Shown one piece after another: positions 15,248 to 23,364 of a stretch of DNA of 34,971 nucleotides. This DNA is from an uncultured Collinsella sp. (GTDB lineage Bacteria > Actinomycetota > Coriobacteriia > Coriobacteriales > Coriobacteriaceae), in contig CAAENA010000065.1 of NCBI GenBank assembly GCA_900757205.1, forward strand, positions 1 through 34,971, in the 5' to 3' direction. The position numbers were made by a program, and so were the translations under genes. The stretch's first letter is position 1. Each line of letters opens with the position of its first letter. Under the pieces are notes generated by a model. That model did no database searches. It was not told the DNA's origin and saw only the letters and a list, made by a program, of their open reading frames with translations.

Positions 15248-15979
15248 CTAGTGCAGAATCTTGGACAGGAACTCGCGGCAGCGCGGGTTCTCGGGGTTAT
15301 CGAAGAAGTGCTCGGGCGTGCCCTCCTCCAGAATGCGGCCGTCCTCCATAAAGATGACGCGGTCGGCCACCTGGCGCGCAAAGCCCATCTCATGCGTCAC
15401 GCAGATCATGGTGATGTCCTCCTGCGCAAGCTCAATCATAACGTCCAGAACCTCCTGGACCATCTCGGGGTCGAGCGCCGAGGTCGGCTCGTCAAACAGG
15501 ATAATGGGCTGCTTGGTACACAGGGCACGGGCGATGGCGATGCGCTGCTGCTGACCACCCGAGAGATTCTGCGGATACTCGCCGGCCTTATGCGCCATGC
15601 CGACGCGCTTGAGCGCGGCGATGGCGATCTCGGTCGCCTCCTCCTTGCTCTTCTTTTGCAGCTTGATGGGCGCGAGCGTCAGGTTGCCGAGCACCGTCAT
15701 GTTGGGATACAGGTTGAACTGCTGAAACACCATGGAACTATACTTGCGAGCCATCTCCAGGTGGTTCTTTTTGGTGAGCGGCGTACCGTCGATGATGACC
15801 TCGCCCGACGTGGGCTCCTCAAGATAATCGACACAGCGGATGAGCGTCGACTTACCCGAGCCGGAAGGCCCGATCATTACGAGCTTCTCGCCGCGCTTGA
15901 CGGTGAGGTTGATATCTTTGAGCACATGCAGGTCGCCAAAGTACTTGTTGAGATGCTTGATCTCGATCATGTCTGCCAT
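15248..15979 (-). CDS. Amino acid ABC transporter ATPase (GlnQ/HisP family)
   Basis: A 243-residue cytoplasmic ATPase. Walker A is GPSGSGKST, the Q-loop is VFQQFNLYPNMTVLGNL, the signature is LSGGQQQR, Walker B is PIILFDEPTSALDPEM, and the H-loop is VTHEMGFA, all in family order. It is the first gene of the operon: ATPase, binding protein, permease 1, permease 2. The ATG is preceded by GAAGGGA. Its -10 candidate TACAAT lies 36 bp upstream of the ATG. Confidence 0.96.
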   Translation of the reverse strand: MADMIEIKHLNKYFGDLHVLKDINLTVKRGEKLVMIGPSGSGKSTLIRCVDYLEEPTSGEVIIDGTPLTKKNHLEMARKYSSMVFQQFNLYPNMTVLGNLTLAPIKLQKKSKEEATEIAIAALKRVGMAHKAGEYPQNLSGGQQQRIAIARALCTKQPIILFDEPTSALDPEMVQEVLDVMIELAQEDITMICVTHEMGFARQVADRVIFMEDGRILEEGTPEHFFDNPENPRCREFLSKILH

Positions 15980-16014
15980 GAATGTCCCTTCCCTGCGTTT
16001 ACACGAGTTGAACT

Positions 16015-16020
16015 ATTGTA
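16015..16020 (-). promoter_or_regulatory. Candidate -10 box for the amino acid transporter operon
   Basis: TACAAT on the minus strand, 36 bp before the ATPase start. No good -35 was found at 16-18 bp. Confidence 0.35.
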
Positions 16021-16084
16021 CGGAAAGAACCACGTTTCCGCAGCCCACACTACATTCCCGTAAAGAACCCGCAATCTTCCACCC

Positions 16085-16150
16085 ACTCATTGGGGACGGA
16101 CTTAAATGAGTACCCCCGTGGCTACTCATTTAAGTCCGTCCCCAATGAGT
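16085..16150. repeat. Perfect 28-bp palindrome with nested symmetry
   Basis: The left arm 16085-16112 and right arm 16123-16150 are exact reverse complements around a 10-base loop. Each arm starts with ACTCATT and ends with AATGAGT plus A, so each arm is itself nearly symmetric around GGGGACGGACTTA. It lies between the ATPase gene and the yqeY-like gene without a T-run, so it is not a simple terminator. It contains the GGGGACGG motif seen in other intergenic palindromes of the window. Confidence 0.85.
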
Positions 16151-16162
16151 GCCCAGTCCAGC

Positions 16163-16196
16163 AAAAAGGGGCGCGACCGCAATGGTCACGCCCCCT
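16163..16196 (-). terminator. Terminator of the yqeY-like gene
   Basis: On the minus strand GGGGCGTGACC pairs with GGTCGCGCCCC around a 5-nt loop, followed by TTTTT, 28 bp after the stop of the yqeY-like gene. Confidence 0.85.
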
Positions 16197-16223
16197 CGAT
16201 ATCAACTATGTACCGCTAGGCCC

Positions 16224-16667
16224 CTATGCGAGTTTGGCTCCAACGATCTTTGCTGCTGCCGGCTTATCGAAGTTGCCGCCAGTGGCCTTACCCAGAGCGC
16301 CCATGACCTGGCCCATCTGCTTCTTGGACGTGGCGCCCAGCTCGGCGATGACCTGCTCGATCAGGGCCTCGAGCTCCTCGCCCGAAACCTGCGCGGGCAG
16401 AAGGCTCTCCAGAATCTTGACCTGCTCGGTCAGGTTGTCGGTACGCTCTTGGTCGGTGCCGGCCTTGATGGACATCTCCAGTGTCTCGCTCGTCTGCTTA
16501 ATCAGACGCTTGATCATGCTGTTGACGTCTTCCTCGGTCACATCGCGGCGCTCGTTAACCTCGATATTCTTCACCTCAGCCTTAACCTGGCGAATGATGG
16601 ACAGGCGAACCTTGTCCTTGGCCTTCATGGCCGCGATCATTTCCTGCTGCAGCTCTTCGTTGGTCAT
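16224..16667 (-). CDS. GatB/YqeY domain-containing protein
   Basis: A 147-residue helical protein of the YqeY family, related to the tail domain of the amidotransferase subunit GatB that contacts tRNA. It ends with the family pattern GATSKKQMGQVMGALGKATGG then FDKPAAAKIV. The ATG at 16667 is preceded by GAGGAGG at the proper distance; a TTG two codons earlier is too close to that site. The cellular role of stand-alone YqeY proteins is not settled. The gene follows the foldase gene on the same strand. Confidence 0.93.
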   Translation of the reverse strand: MTNEELQQEMIAAMKAKDKVRLSIIRQVKAEVKNIEVNERRDVTEEDVNSMIKRLIKQTSETLEMSIKAGTDQERTDNLTEQVKILESLLPAQVSGEELEALIEQVIAELGATSKKQMGQVMGALGKATGGNFDKPAAAKIVGAKLA

Positions 16668-16690
16668 CTGCAAATCCTCCTCAATAGTGC

Positions 16691-16716
16691 GGGCGGCACT
16701 CGCGCGAGCACCGCCC
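16691..16716 (-). other. Hairpin between the parvulin and yqeY-like genes
   Basis: GGGCGGTGCTCG and CGAGTGCCGCCC on the minus strand pair fully if two G-U pairs are allowed, so the hairpin is strand-specific. There is no T-run. It may be an attenuator, a weak terminator or an mRNA-stabilising stem. Confidence 0.45.
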
Positions 16717-16721
16717 CATGA

Positions 16722-17942
16722 TTACTCAGTCGTCGACGAATTGTCGGTCGAGCTCTTGGTGACACCCTTCAGGCTCACGTTGTAGGGTACGTCCTTGGGC
16801 ATGGGGTTGACGGTGATGTCGGCGTCCTTTTTGTACTGCTCCAGCCACTCGCTATATGCAGTGCTGGCCGCCTGCGTCTTCACCACGTTGGAGACGTACT
16901 TCTTGATGGCCTTGGGTACCTGCTTGATATCATCGACCTGGCTATCGACATGGAAGTAGTCAGTGCACTTGATAATGTGATAGCCGTACGTCGACTCGAC
17001 CACGCCGCTCACATCGCCCTTGTTGAGCCCCTCGAGTGCCGTCTGGTAGCTGTCGACGAAGGTGGTGAGCTTGTCCCAGCCCACGTCGCCCTTCTTCTCC
17101 TTGGAACCGGTGTCGTCGGAATACTGCTTCACAGCGTCTTCGAAGCTCAGCTCGCCGGAGTTAATCTTGTCCAGGCACTCCTGCGCCTTGGCCTTGGCGG
17201 CAGCCTTGTCCTCGTCGGATGCCTCGGAATCGACCTTGATCAGGATGTTCGACGAGCGGCGGGCATCGTTGTACTTCGACAGGTTCTCGTTGATGTAATC
17301 GACGATCTCGCTGTCCTCGGGCTTGCTGGTAGGCGCCACGGCTTCCTTGAGCTTTTGCTGCGCCAGGCTCTCCTTGAGCGAGCTCTTATAGGTGTCCTCG
17401 GTGTAGCCGTAGGTCTTAAGGGTCTTCTTAAAGGTCTTGGCGCCGCCCGCGCTCTTGCACGCGTCCTTCCAAGCCTTCTCGACCTCCTCATCCGACACCG
17501 TCACGCCGTTTTCCTTCTGCGCCTGCTGAAGCAGAATCTGCTGCGTGTAGGAATCGATGAGCTGCTTGCGATACTTCTTGGGCGTAAGGTCGTTGTTGAC
17601 CAGGTACTGCGCCCAATCCTTGTCCTTGGTATAACCATAGGACGTGCGCATGCTCATGATCTGCTTGGTCACGGTATCCTCGGTGAGGTTGGTGCCGTTG
17701 ATGGTGGCGGCAACGCCGCCGGTGAGCTTGTAGCCCGAGGTGTCCTCGGTCTGCGACATAAGACCGGAGCACGCCATGGCCGAGACGGAAAGCAACATTG
17801 CCAGCACGCCGATAACCACCAGAACAATCTTGACGGTCTTAGACACGTACGTCTTGCGCTGCTTCTTACGAGAGCTGGAGGCAGCGCGAGTCTGCTGCTC
17901 GGGCGTCGGCGCGGCCTCGGAGTTCTTTTTCTTATTTGCCAT
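16722..17942 (-). CDS. Membrane-anchored parvulin-type peptidyl-prolyl isomerase (PrsA/SurA-like foldase)
   Basis: A 406-residue protein with a short basic cytoplasmic N-terminus, one membrane segment at about residues 37-57, and an extracellular chaperone region. An N-terminal SurA/PrsA-like helical domain spans about 75-220. A rotamase domain spans about 228-328: NILIKV, then KQYSDDTG with KKGDVGW, then VVESTYGYHIIKC. A Cys follows the hydrophobic segment (AMAC), but this is a poor lipobox, so a transmembrane anchor is preferred. It probably assists folding of secreted proteins. The ATG at 17942 follows AAAGG. The open frame upstream has different, Arg-rich composition and was excluded. Confidence 0.9.
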   Translation of the reverse strand: MANKKKNSEAAPTPEQQTRAASSSRKKQRKTYVSKTVKIVLVVIGVLAMLLSVSAMACSGLMSQTEDTSGYKLTGGVAATINGTNLTEDTVTKQIMSMRTSYGYTKDKDWAQYLVNNDLTPKKYRKQLIDSYTQQILLQQAQKENGVTVSDEEVEKAWKDACKSAGGAKTFKKTLKTYGYTEDTYKSSLKESLAQQKLKEAVAPTSKPEDSEIVDYINENLSKYNDARRSSNILIKVDSEASDEDKAAAKAKAQECLDKINSGELSFEDAVKQYSDDTGSKEKKGDVGWDKLTTFVDSYQTALEGLNKGDVSGVVESTYGYHIIKCTDYFHVDSQVDDIKQVPKAIKKYVSNVVKTQAASTAYSEWLEQYKKDADITVNPMPKDVPYNVSLKGVTKSSTDNSSTTE

Positions 17943-18030
17943 AGTTGGCCTTTCGCATAACGAATCGAACAAACGCCATTGTGTCACAACGCGGCCCCCG
18001 CGACAAAAGGAACGTCCCCAGGGGCCGGAT

Positions 18031-18495
18031 TTAAAAGTGGCGGCGGATGGCTTCGACCATGCCTTGGGGCGTGGTCTGGCCGAGCACATCGGCCGCGGTG
18101 TCCGCGTCCATAAAGATATTCATAAGCGCTTGCAGAGCCTCGACCTGGCCGCCCGGCTCGGCAATGCCCAAGTTGATGACGATCTGCGCCGGCACAGGGG
18201 CACCCATGCCCGCCATAGCATTGAATGTCACGGGCGTGGCCGGCTTCACCACCGCGATGTAGGGCTTAGCCACAAACCCCGGATCGGTATGCGGGATGGC
18301 AATGTTGGCCGCCGGCATGGCAAGCCCTGTGGGATAGGCATCCTCGCGCGTGCGGACGGCGTCGAGCCAACCGGTGCCAATGTAGCCGCGTGGAGCAAGT
18401 TCGCCTTCGAGTCGCGCAAACACCTCATCAGGCGTCGCACACTCCCAATCAAAAAACACCAGCTCAGGCGTAAACAGCGCTTCGTTATCCGCCAT
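18031..18495 (-). CDS. Orphan PTS sugar transporter subunit IIA (fructose/galactitol type)
   Basis: A 154-residue EIIA protein of the fructose-mannitol fold. The expected phospho-histidine is H69 in AIPHTD, within LAMPAANIAIPHTD. The C-terminal half (VINLGIAEPGG..EALQALMNIFMD) is typical of GatA-like proteins. No IIB, IIC, regulator or sugar gene is adjacent, so it may serve a remote permease or act as a regulator. The ATG at 18495 has TTTGGAGG before it. It follows the toxin gene by 65 bp on the same strand, and read-through from there is possible. Confidence 0.88.
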   Translation of the reverse strand: MADNEALFTPELVFFDWECATPDEVFARLEGELAPRGYIGTGWLDAVRTREDAYPTGLAMPAANIAIPHTDPGFVAKPYIAVVKPATPVTFNAMAGMGAPVPAQIVINLGIAEPGGQVEALQALMNIFMDADTAADVLGQTTPQGMVEAIRRHF

Positions 18496-18560
18496 ATCGT
18501 CCTCCAAAGTTGCATGAGGGCCACAATGCTCAATATGATAGCGAAACGGAGTATGCAAGG

Positions 18561-19028
18561 TTAGCCGAGGATCCCGATGAGCTCGAGTGCGCGCGCGGGC
18601 GTCAAGCATACCTCGGGCATCGCCTCCAACATGCGTCGGTCGCTCGTGATTACGTAGTCGACATCCGCCGTATCGCCCGATGCAATGATGAGATTGTCCT
18701 CAAGGTCTGGCATACGCTTGCCAAGCATACGCGCCATCTCGCATTCCGCCAACGAAAGCGGAGAAGCCGTTGCCACCTGCATCATATGCTCGATACAGGC
18801 CCATGCAGCCGGACCGAACGGAGCGTTAACCCCATTCACATTCCGCTGAGCTAGACGCCGCGGCACAATGTAGAACAGGTCCTTTGCCGTCGTTGGCGCG
18901 TACAGAAGGTCAATCTTTCCCGCCTCGGCCAACTCAATCAATCTTTTCGCCTCGTCGAACGCTCCCTCTTGCAGGTAATAATCGAGCCAAACGTTTGTGT
19001 CTACCAAGAGTCGTTTTGCCGCAATCAT
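18561..19028 (-). CDS. PIN-domain toxin (VapC-like ribonuclease)
   Basis: A 155-residue PIN-domain protein. The Mg-binding acidic pattern is visible: LLVDTNVWLDYY near the start, DLEDNLIIAS in the second half, and DVDYVITSDRRMLE near the end. It is expected to cut RNA and be neutralised by the antitoxin encoded just upstream. The ATG at 19028 overlaps the antitoxin stop as ATGA, a classical coupled toxin-antitoxin arrangement; a TTG at 19034 is less likely. The pairing of a PIN toxin with a RelB/DinJ-like antitoxin is a mixed combination. Confidence 0.85.
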   Translation of the reverse strand: MIAAKRLLVDTNVWLDYYLQEGAFDEAKRLIELAEAGKIDLLYAPTTAKDLFYIVPRRLAQRNVNGVNAPFGPAAWACIEHMMQVATASPLSLAECEMARMLGKRMPDLEDNLIIASGDTADVDYVITSDRRMLEAMPEVCLTPARALELIGILG

Positions 19029-19369
19029 CGGCAATTCGCCTCTATGCCAGCGATCATCGCATCGTACATGTCGTCGCGTACGGCACCCCAGTTGTCTGCC
19101 GATGATTCAGCTGGCGCAAAATCCGCCGCGCTCAACCCCAATGAGAAAAAAGCCAGCCCGCATCCCTGCTCGGCCAGACTCTCCGCACGGGGTGCCTCGC
19201 ACCTATCCTCCACCATAAATCCTGGCAACGTCTGATGCTCGACAAGGTAGGTCCAAAGCGCACGAATAGCGTCACTCGGCCCCAGCCCATTGCGAGTCAG
19301 GACCGCATCGCCGCCAGCCTTGAGCATAGGGTCGATTCGCGTGTTGAGCTGCACTGTTGCTGTTGCCAT
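19025..19369 (-). CDS. RelB/DinJ-like ribbon-helix-helix antitoxin
   Basis: A 114-residue protein. The N-terminal 50 residues (TATVQLNTRIDPMLKAGGDAVL, then GLGPSDAIRALWTYLVEH) form a RelB/DinJ-type DNA-binding ribbon-helix-helix domain. The remaining half is acidic and Ala-rich, as expected for a toxin-binding tail. The ATG at 19369 follows GAGGAG. The operon probably represses itself through sites overlapping the -10 region just upstream. The open frame extends upstream to 19483, but that part would run through the purN terminator and is not called. Confidence 0.85.
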   Translation of the reverse strand: MATATVQLNTRIDPMLKAGGDAVLTRNGLGPSDAIRALWTYLVEHQTLPGFMVEDRCEAPRAESLAEQGCGLAFFSLGLSAADFAPAESSADNWGAVRDDMYDAMIAGIEANCR

Positions 19370-19386
19370 GGCGACTCCTCTCTGCT

Positions 19387-19402
19387 TGCTAGCAGTATAG
19401 CA
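19387..19402 (-). promoter_or_regulatory. Extended -10 promoter and possible operator of the toxin-antitoxin operon
   Basis: On the minus strand TGCTATACT (19394-19402) is an extended -10 box. It abuts an 8-bp palindrome TGCTAGCA at 19387-19394, a plausible binding site for the ribbon-helix-helix antitoxin. The start codon is about 25 bp further on. The palindrome-as-operator idea is inference. Confidence 0.5.
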
Positions 19403-19418
19403 AACTTGAGAGGCCACA

Positions 19419-19450
19419 CAAAAAGAGCCCCGCCCGCGTACGGACGGAGC
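19419..19450 (-). terminator. Terminator of the purF-purM-purN cluster
   Basis: On the minus strand GCTCCGTCCG pairs with CGGGCGGGGC (two G-U pairs) around TACG, followed by TCTTTTT. It stands about 65 bp after the purN stop and before the toxin-antitoxin promoter. Confidence 0.8.
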
Positions 19451-19513
19451 CCTATCAACTTTTTTCGATCGCTTGCGTCCCAAAGAGCGCTCAGCGAACT
19501 CTCTTACACGCGA

Positions 19514-20212
19514 CTAGCGTGCCGCATCAATTGCCACTTTGCCGCTCTCCAGCACGTGGACGCGGCCGTCGGCGAGCATTTGCACGACCTCGGGATACAG
19601 CACGTGCTCAATCGCGTGGATGTGCTCCTCGAGCGTGTCGACATCCCAGCCCTCCTCGACAGCCAGCGCACGCTGGGCGATGATGGGACCGTTGTCGTAG
19701 ACCTCGTTGGCAAAATGCACGGTCACGCCAGTTACCTTGACGCCGCGCACAAAGGCATCGTCAATCGCATGCGCACCGGTAAAGCTCGGCAGCAGCGCCG
19801 GATGCAAGTTGACCACGCGGTTGGGAAACGCCGCCAGCAGCGGTGTATGCACCATGCGCATGTAGCCGGCCATGACCACATACTCGCAGCCGCGCTCGAG
19901 CAGCTCGTGCGCGATGATCTCGTCGGCGGCGATGGGGTCGGCATAGACATCCTTGGACAGCGTAAGCGTCTGGATGCCCGCACGCTCTGCACGTTGCAGA
20001 CCCTTGGCCGAAGGACGGCTCGACACCACAAGCTCAATAGAAGCGTTGAGCTTGCCGGCGGCAATCAGATCGATCAGCGCTTGCAGGTTGGTACCCGAAC
20101 CGCTGATGAGCACACCGATCTTGAGCGGCTCAGCCGTATCGGTGCCAGTCGGACGGGTATAGGGCACAAAGTCCAGGCCCTCGGCAGTAGCCATCTGCTC
20201 GTTAGCGCTCAT
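19514..20212 (-). CDS. purN: Phosphoribosylglycinamide formyltransferase
   Basis: A 232-residue cytoplasmic enzyme adding a formyl group from 10-formyl-THF to GAR in purine synthesis. Motifs are VLISGSGTNLQAL, the catalytic NLHPALLPSFTGAH, VTGVTVHFANEVYDNGPIIAQ, and the terminal HAIEHVLYPEVV. There is an unusual extension of about 30 residues before the canonical LKIGVLISGSG. Its ATG at 20212 overlaps the end of purM by 11 bp. A later ATG (seventh codon) would shorten but not remove the extension. Confidence 0.96.
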   Translation of the reverse strand: MSANEQMATAEGLDFVPYTRPTGTDTAEPLKIGVLISGSGTNLQALIDLIAAGKLNASIELVVSSRPSAKGLQRAERAGIQTLTLSKDVYADPIAADEIIAHELLERGCEYVVMAGYMRMVHTPLLAAFPNRVVNLHPALLPSFTGAHAIDDAFVRGVKVTGVTVHFANEVYDNGPIIAQRALAVEEGWDVDTLEEHIHAIEHVLYPEVVQMLADGRVHVLESGKVAIDAAR

Positions 20213-21305
20213 CGGAGTACACGACCTTACCGGAACCCTCGACGCACTCGCCCACGCGGAACGGCTTCTCGCCCAGCGCGACCAGTGCCTCGGTCACGGC
20301 GGCCTCGTCCTCGGGGGCGACGATCAGACACAGGCCGACGCCCATGTTGAAGGTCTTGCATGCCTCGTTGGGCGCAAGCTCGGCCTGGCGCGACACGTAG
20401 GTGATGACGGGCGGAACGTCCCAACCCATCTCGGCACCGTTGCGGGTGACCACGGCGTCGACGTCATCGGCGAGCGCACGGTTGAGGTTCTCGGTAATAC
20501 CGCCGCCAGTGATGTGGGCGATGGCGTGCACGTTGGCGCCGCCGCGCAGCAGCTCCAGGATCGGCTTGACGTAGATGCGCGTGGGGGCCAACAGAGCGTC
20601 TGCCAGCGATGCACCGCCGAGCTCCTCGAGCGGACGGCTCAGCTCCTCGGCCTTAGCGACGGCCTCGGGCGTGCCCGGCTTAACGCCGTCGACGCCAATG
20701 ACCTTACGCACGAGCGAGTAGCCGTTGGAGTGCACGCCGGTGGAAGGCAGGCCCAGGATTACGTCGCCGGGGCGGACGTTTGCGGGGTCGAGCATCTTGG
20801 GACGGTCGACGACGCCCACGGTAAAGCCGGCGAGATCGTAGTCGGCGGGAGCCATGACGCCCGGGTGCTCGGCCATCTCGCCGCCCACGAGCGCACAGCC
20901 CGCGAGCTTGCAGCCGTCGGCCACGCCCTTGATGATCTTTGCCATGTGCTCGGCCTCAATGTGGCCGATGGCAACGTAGTCCAGGAAGAACAGCGGCTCG
21001 GCGCCCGAAGCCAGAATATCGTTGACGCACATAGCGACCAGGTCCTGGCCAACCGTCTCGTGACGGTCCATGATCTGGGCGAGCACGAGCTTGGTGCCCA
21101 CGCCGTCGGTACCGCTAATCAGGATCGGGTCTTCCATATCCTTGAGCGCGGCGGCCGAGAACAGGCCGCCAAAGCCGCCGATGCCACCGATAACCTCGGA
21201 ACGGTTAGTGTCCTTGACCATCTGCTTAATCGCGTCGACGGCGCGACCGCCCTCGGCGGTGTCGACGCCGGCGTCCTCGTACGTCACATGCTTGCTGTCG
21301 CTCAT
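20202..21305 (-). CDS. purM: Phosphoribosylformylglycinamidine cyclo-ligase (AIR synthetase)
   Basis: A 367-residue cytoplasmic enzyme that closes FGAM to AIR using ATP. Family motifs are SGTDGVGTKL, DLVAMCVNDILASGAEPLFFLDY, LVGGEMAEHPG, GLPSTGVHSNGYSLVR and ITGGGITENLNRAL. GAGAGGAAGG precedes the ATG. It follows purF by about 157 bp, separated by hairpins, and overlaps purN. purE is present 5 kb away on the same strand. Confidence 0.97.
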   Translation of the reverse strand: MSDSKHVTYEDAGVDTAEGGRAVDAIKQMVKDTNRSEVIGGIGGFGGLFSAAALKDMEDPILISGTDGVGTKLVLAQIMDRHETVGQDLVAMCVNDILASGAEPLFFLDYVAIGHIEAEHMAKIIKGVADGCKLAGCALVGGEMAEHPGVMAPADYDLAGFTVGVVDRPKMLDPANVRPGDVILGLPSTGVHSNGYSLVRKVIGVDGVKPGTPEAVAKAEELSRPLEELGGASLADALLAPTRIYVKPILELLRGGANVHAIAHITGGGITENLNRALADDVDAVVTRNGAEMGWDVPPVITYVSRQAELAPNEACKTFNMGVGLCLIVAPEDEAAVTEALVALGEKPFRVGECVEGSGKVVYSDER

Positions 21306-21331
21306 CTGAGCCTTCCTCTCCCACTACCGTG

Positions 21332-21348
21332 GCGCCGCACGGGCGCCA
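21332..21348. other. Small hairpin in the purF-purM gap
   Basis: GGCGCC pairs with GGCGCC around 5 bases, just upstream of the purM ribosome binding site. The rest of the 157-bp gap holds a second GC-rich partial palindrome (GGCGCG near 21380) and the purF terminator. Whether these regulate purM is unknown. Confidence 0.35.
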
Positions 21349-21422
21349 AACGGTGCTCATAGTTGCGTTCATTTCGGCGCGCGCCATAACAGCACGCGCC
21401 GTCATATCAACAAAACAGCAGG

Positions 21423-21465
21423 TAAAACCTACCAAAATAAACCTGTCCCCATATGGCAGGTTTTA
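21423..21465 (-). terminator. Stop-overlapping palindrome after purF (AAAACCTRCCA family)
   Basis: On the minus strand the purF stop TAA opens the left arm, TAAAACCTGCCA, which pairs with TGGTAGGTTTTA. The interior contains the reverse complement of the 19-bp sequence found at 9258-9276. The layout equals that of the palindrome behind pth. Confidence 0.7.
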
Positions 21466-23133
21466 TGCCTCGCCGTGCTCCTCTTCCCAGCTGCGGTCGT
21501 CGTATTTCTCGATCACGGCGTCGTCGTCAAAGTGCAGCGGCTTGTCCAGGTTGCGGGGCTTAAAGCCCTCCATAAACTTGTCGCGGCCAAAGCTCTCGGG
21601 AATCGCCACGGGGTAGCGGCCGGTAAAGCACGCATCGCAGTAACCGCCCTTGGGCATGACCTTAAGCAGGCCCTCGACCGAAAGGAAGGCCAGCGAATCG
21701 GCGCCGATATACTCGCAAATCTCGTCGACCGTCTTGTTGGCGCTGATAAGCTGCGACTGCACGTCGGTATCGATACCGTAGAAGCACGGCCAGATGACCT
21801 CGGGCGAGTTGATGCGGATATGAATCTCCTTGGCGCCGGCGTTGCGCAGCATCTTGACGAGCTGCACCATGGTGGTGCCGCGCACGATGGAGTCGTCGAT
21901 GACGACCAGGCGCTTGCCCTCGATGTTGTCGCGCAGCGGGTTGAGCTTCATGCGCACGCCCATGGCGCGCAACTCCTGCGTAGGCTCGATAAACGTACGG
22001 CCCACGTAGCGGTTCTTGATAAGGCCCTCGCCAAAGGGAATACCGCTCTCGTGCGAATACCCCTCCGCAGGCGGCAGGCCGGAGTCGGGCACGCCGATGA
22101 CCAGGTCGGCCTCGACAGGCTCCTCATGTGCCAGCTGACGACCCATGTCGTAACGGCAGGCATAGACGCTCTTGCCGTTCATGATGGAGTCGGGGCGGGC
22201 AAAGTAGACCTGCTCAAAGATGCAGTTGGCGGGCTCTTCGGCTGCAGGCACGCCCTGCTCGGATACCAGGCCCTCGGCGCTGATGCGCAAGATCTCGCCG
22301 GGACGGACGTCACGGACGTACTCGGCACCCACGATGTCGAGTGCGCAGGTCTCGGAAGCAACGACCCAGCCGCCGGCGCGCGTGACACGGACGGCGGAGT
22401 CGACCGTCGCGGCGCCGTCCTGCGACGGCAGCTGCGAAACGGCTGCGGCATCGGCCTGGTCCAGACCCTCGTCCACCAGCTTGCCCAGCACGAGCGGGCG
22501 AATGCCGTGTGGATCGCGGAATGCGTAGAGCGCCTGCTCGTTGATGAGCGTCATGGCGTAGCCGCCGCGCACGAGCTCCATGGTCTTGCGAATACCCTCG
22601 CGCAGGTGGCCCGTACGCTGGGTAAAGTAGCCGATAAGCTTGGTCGCGACCTCGGAATCCGAATTGGAGAGGAACGGCACGCCCAGCTCGATCAGCTGAC
22701 GGCGCAGCTCGTCGGTGTTGACGAGGGTGCCGTTGTGCGCGAGCGCGATAATGACGCTATTGATGGTAGAGAGGTGCGGCTGAGAGGCTTCCCAGCTCTT
22801 GGCGCCGGCAGTGCCGTAGCGCACATGACCCACGGCCAGCTGGCCGGAGAGCGTCGACAGGTCGGCGTTGGAGAACACGCGGTCGAGCAGGCCCAGATCT
22901 TTGCGGACCATAACCGTGCCGCCGTCACCCACGGCGATTCCAGCCGATTCCTGGCCACGGTGCTGCAGCGCACGCAGGCCAAAGTACGTCAGTCGAGCCA
23001 CGTCGCGATCGGGCGCCCATACGCCGAAAATGCCACATTCCTCATGCAGCTGGTCGGAGTCCGGATCATACGTCGACATGGTGTTCACCTGTCCCGCGGC
23101 ACGCTCGGCCGCGCGGATGGTTTCTTGAGACAT
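21463..23133 (-). CDS. purF: Amidophosphoribosyltransferase
   Basis: A 556-residue cytoplasmic enzyme catalysing the first committed step of purine synthesis, from PRPP and glutamine to phosphoribosylamine. The glutaminase nucleophile should be Cys33 in EECGIFGVW, exposed after removal of a 32-residue leader, longer than the usual propeptide. The N-terminal nucleophile domain has RALQHRGQESAGI and HVRYGTAG. The C-terminal PRPP site is VVIDDSIVRGTTM. The start at 23133 has GAGGGGAT before it; the internal ATG at codon 19 would give a more usual leader. A -10 box lies about 45 bp upstream. Confidence 0.96.
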   Translation of the reverse strand: MSQETIRAAERAAGQVNTMSTYDPDSDQLHEECGIFGVWAPDRDVARLTYFGLRALQHRGQESAGIAVGDGGTVMVRKDLGLLDRVFSNADLSTLSGQLAVGHVRYGTAGAKSWEASQPHLSTINSVIIALAHNGTLVNTDELRRQLIELGVPFLSNSDSEVATKLIGYFTQRTGHLREGIRKTMELVRGGYAMTLINEQALYAFRDPHGIRPLVLGKLVDEGLDQADAAAVSQLPSQDGAATVDSAVRVTRAGGWVVASETCALDIVGAEYVRDVRPGEILRISAEGLVSEQGVPAAEEPANCIFEQVYFARPDSIMNGKSVYACRYDMGRQLAHEEPVEADLVIGVPDSGLPPAEGYSHESGIPFGEGLIKNRYVGRTFIEPTQELRAMGVRMKLNPLRDNIEGKRLVVIDDSIVRGTTMVQLVKMLRNAGAKEIHIRINSPEVIWPCFYGIDTDVQSQLISANKTVDEICEYIGADSLAFLSVEGLLKVMPKGGYCDACFTGRYPVAIPESFGRDKFMEGFKPRNLDKPLHFDDDAVIEKYDDRSWEEEHGEA

Positions 23134-23175
23134 GGTATCCCCTCAGAGCCTCGTATTTTTGGCGTTACCCGCCTT

Positions 23176-23181
23176 ATTATA
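23176..23181 (-). promoter_or_regulatory. Candidate -10 box for purF
   Basis: A perfect TATAAT on the minus strand, 43 bp before the purF start. The -35 position is GC-rich and not consensus, which suits a regulated promoter. No purine riboswitch-like fold was recognised in this gap. Confidence 0.5.
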
Positions 23182-23364
23182 CGCACGGCGCGACGTGCTC
23201 CCCAGCGCATGAGCAGCGCTTTTTAAAAGCCCACCGAGCTAATAATCAGTTTTGTTGCCAAACATTTTATCGGTCTGTCCAGTGTAAGTGCCCGCGCCCC
23301 CAGATGGCCGCCGCGTCCGCCGTTGGGGATTACAAAGTTGCAATTGGGACGTTCGCCCTGTCTT

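Noticed and set aside
19370..19483. Longer N-terminus for the antitoxin
   Set aside because: It would run through the purN terminator and promoter region; the ATG at 19369 has GAGGAG and begins the conserved domain.
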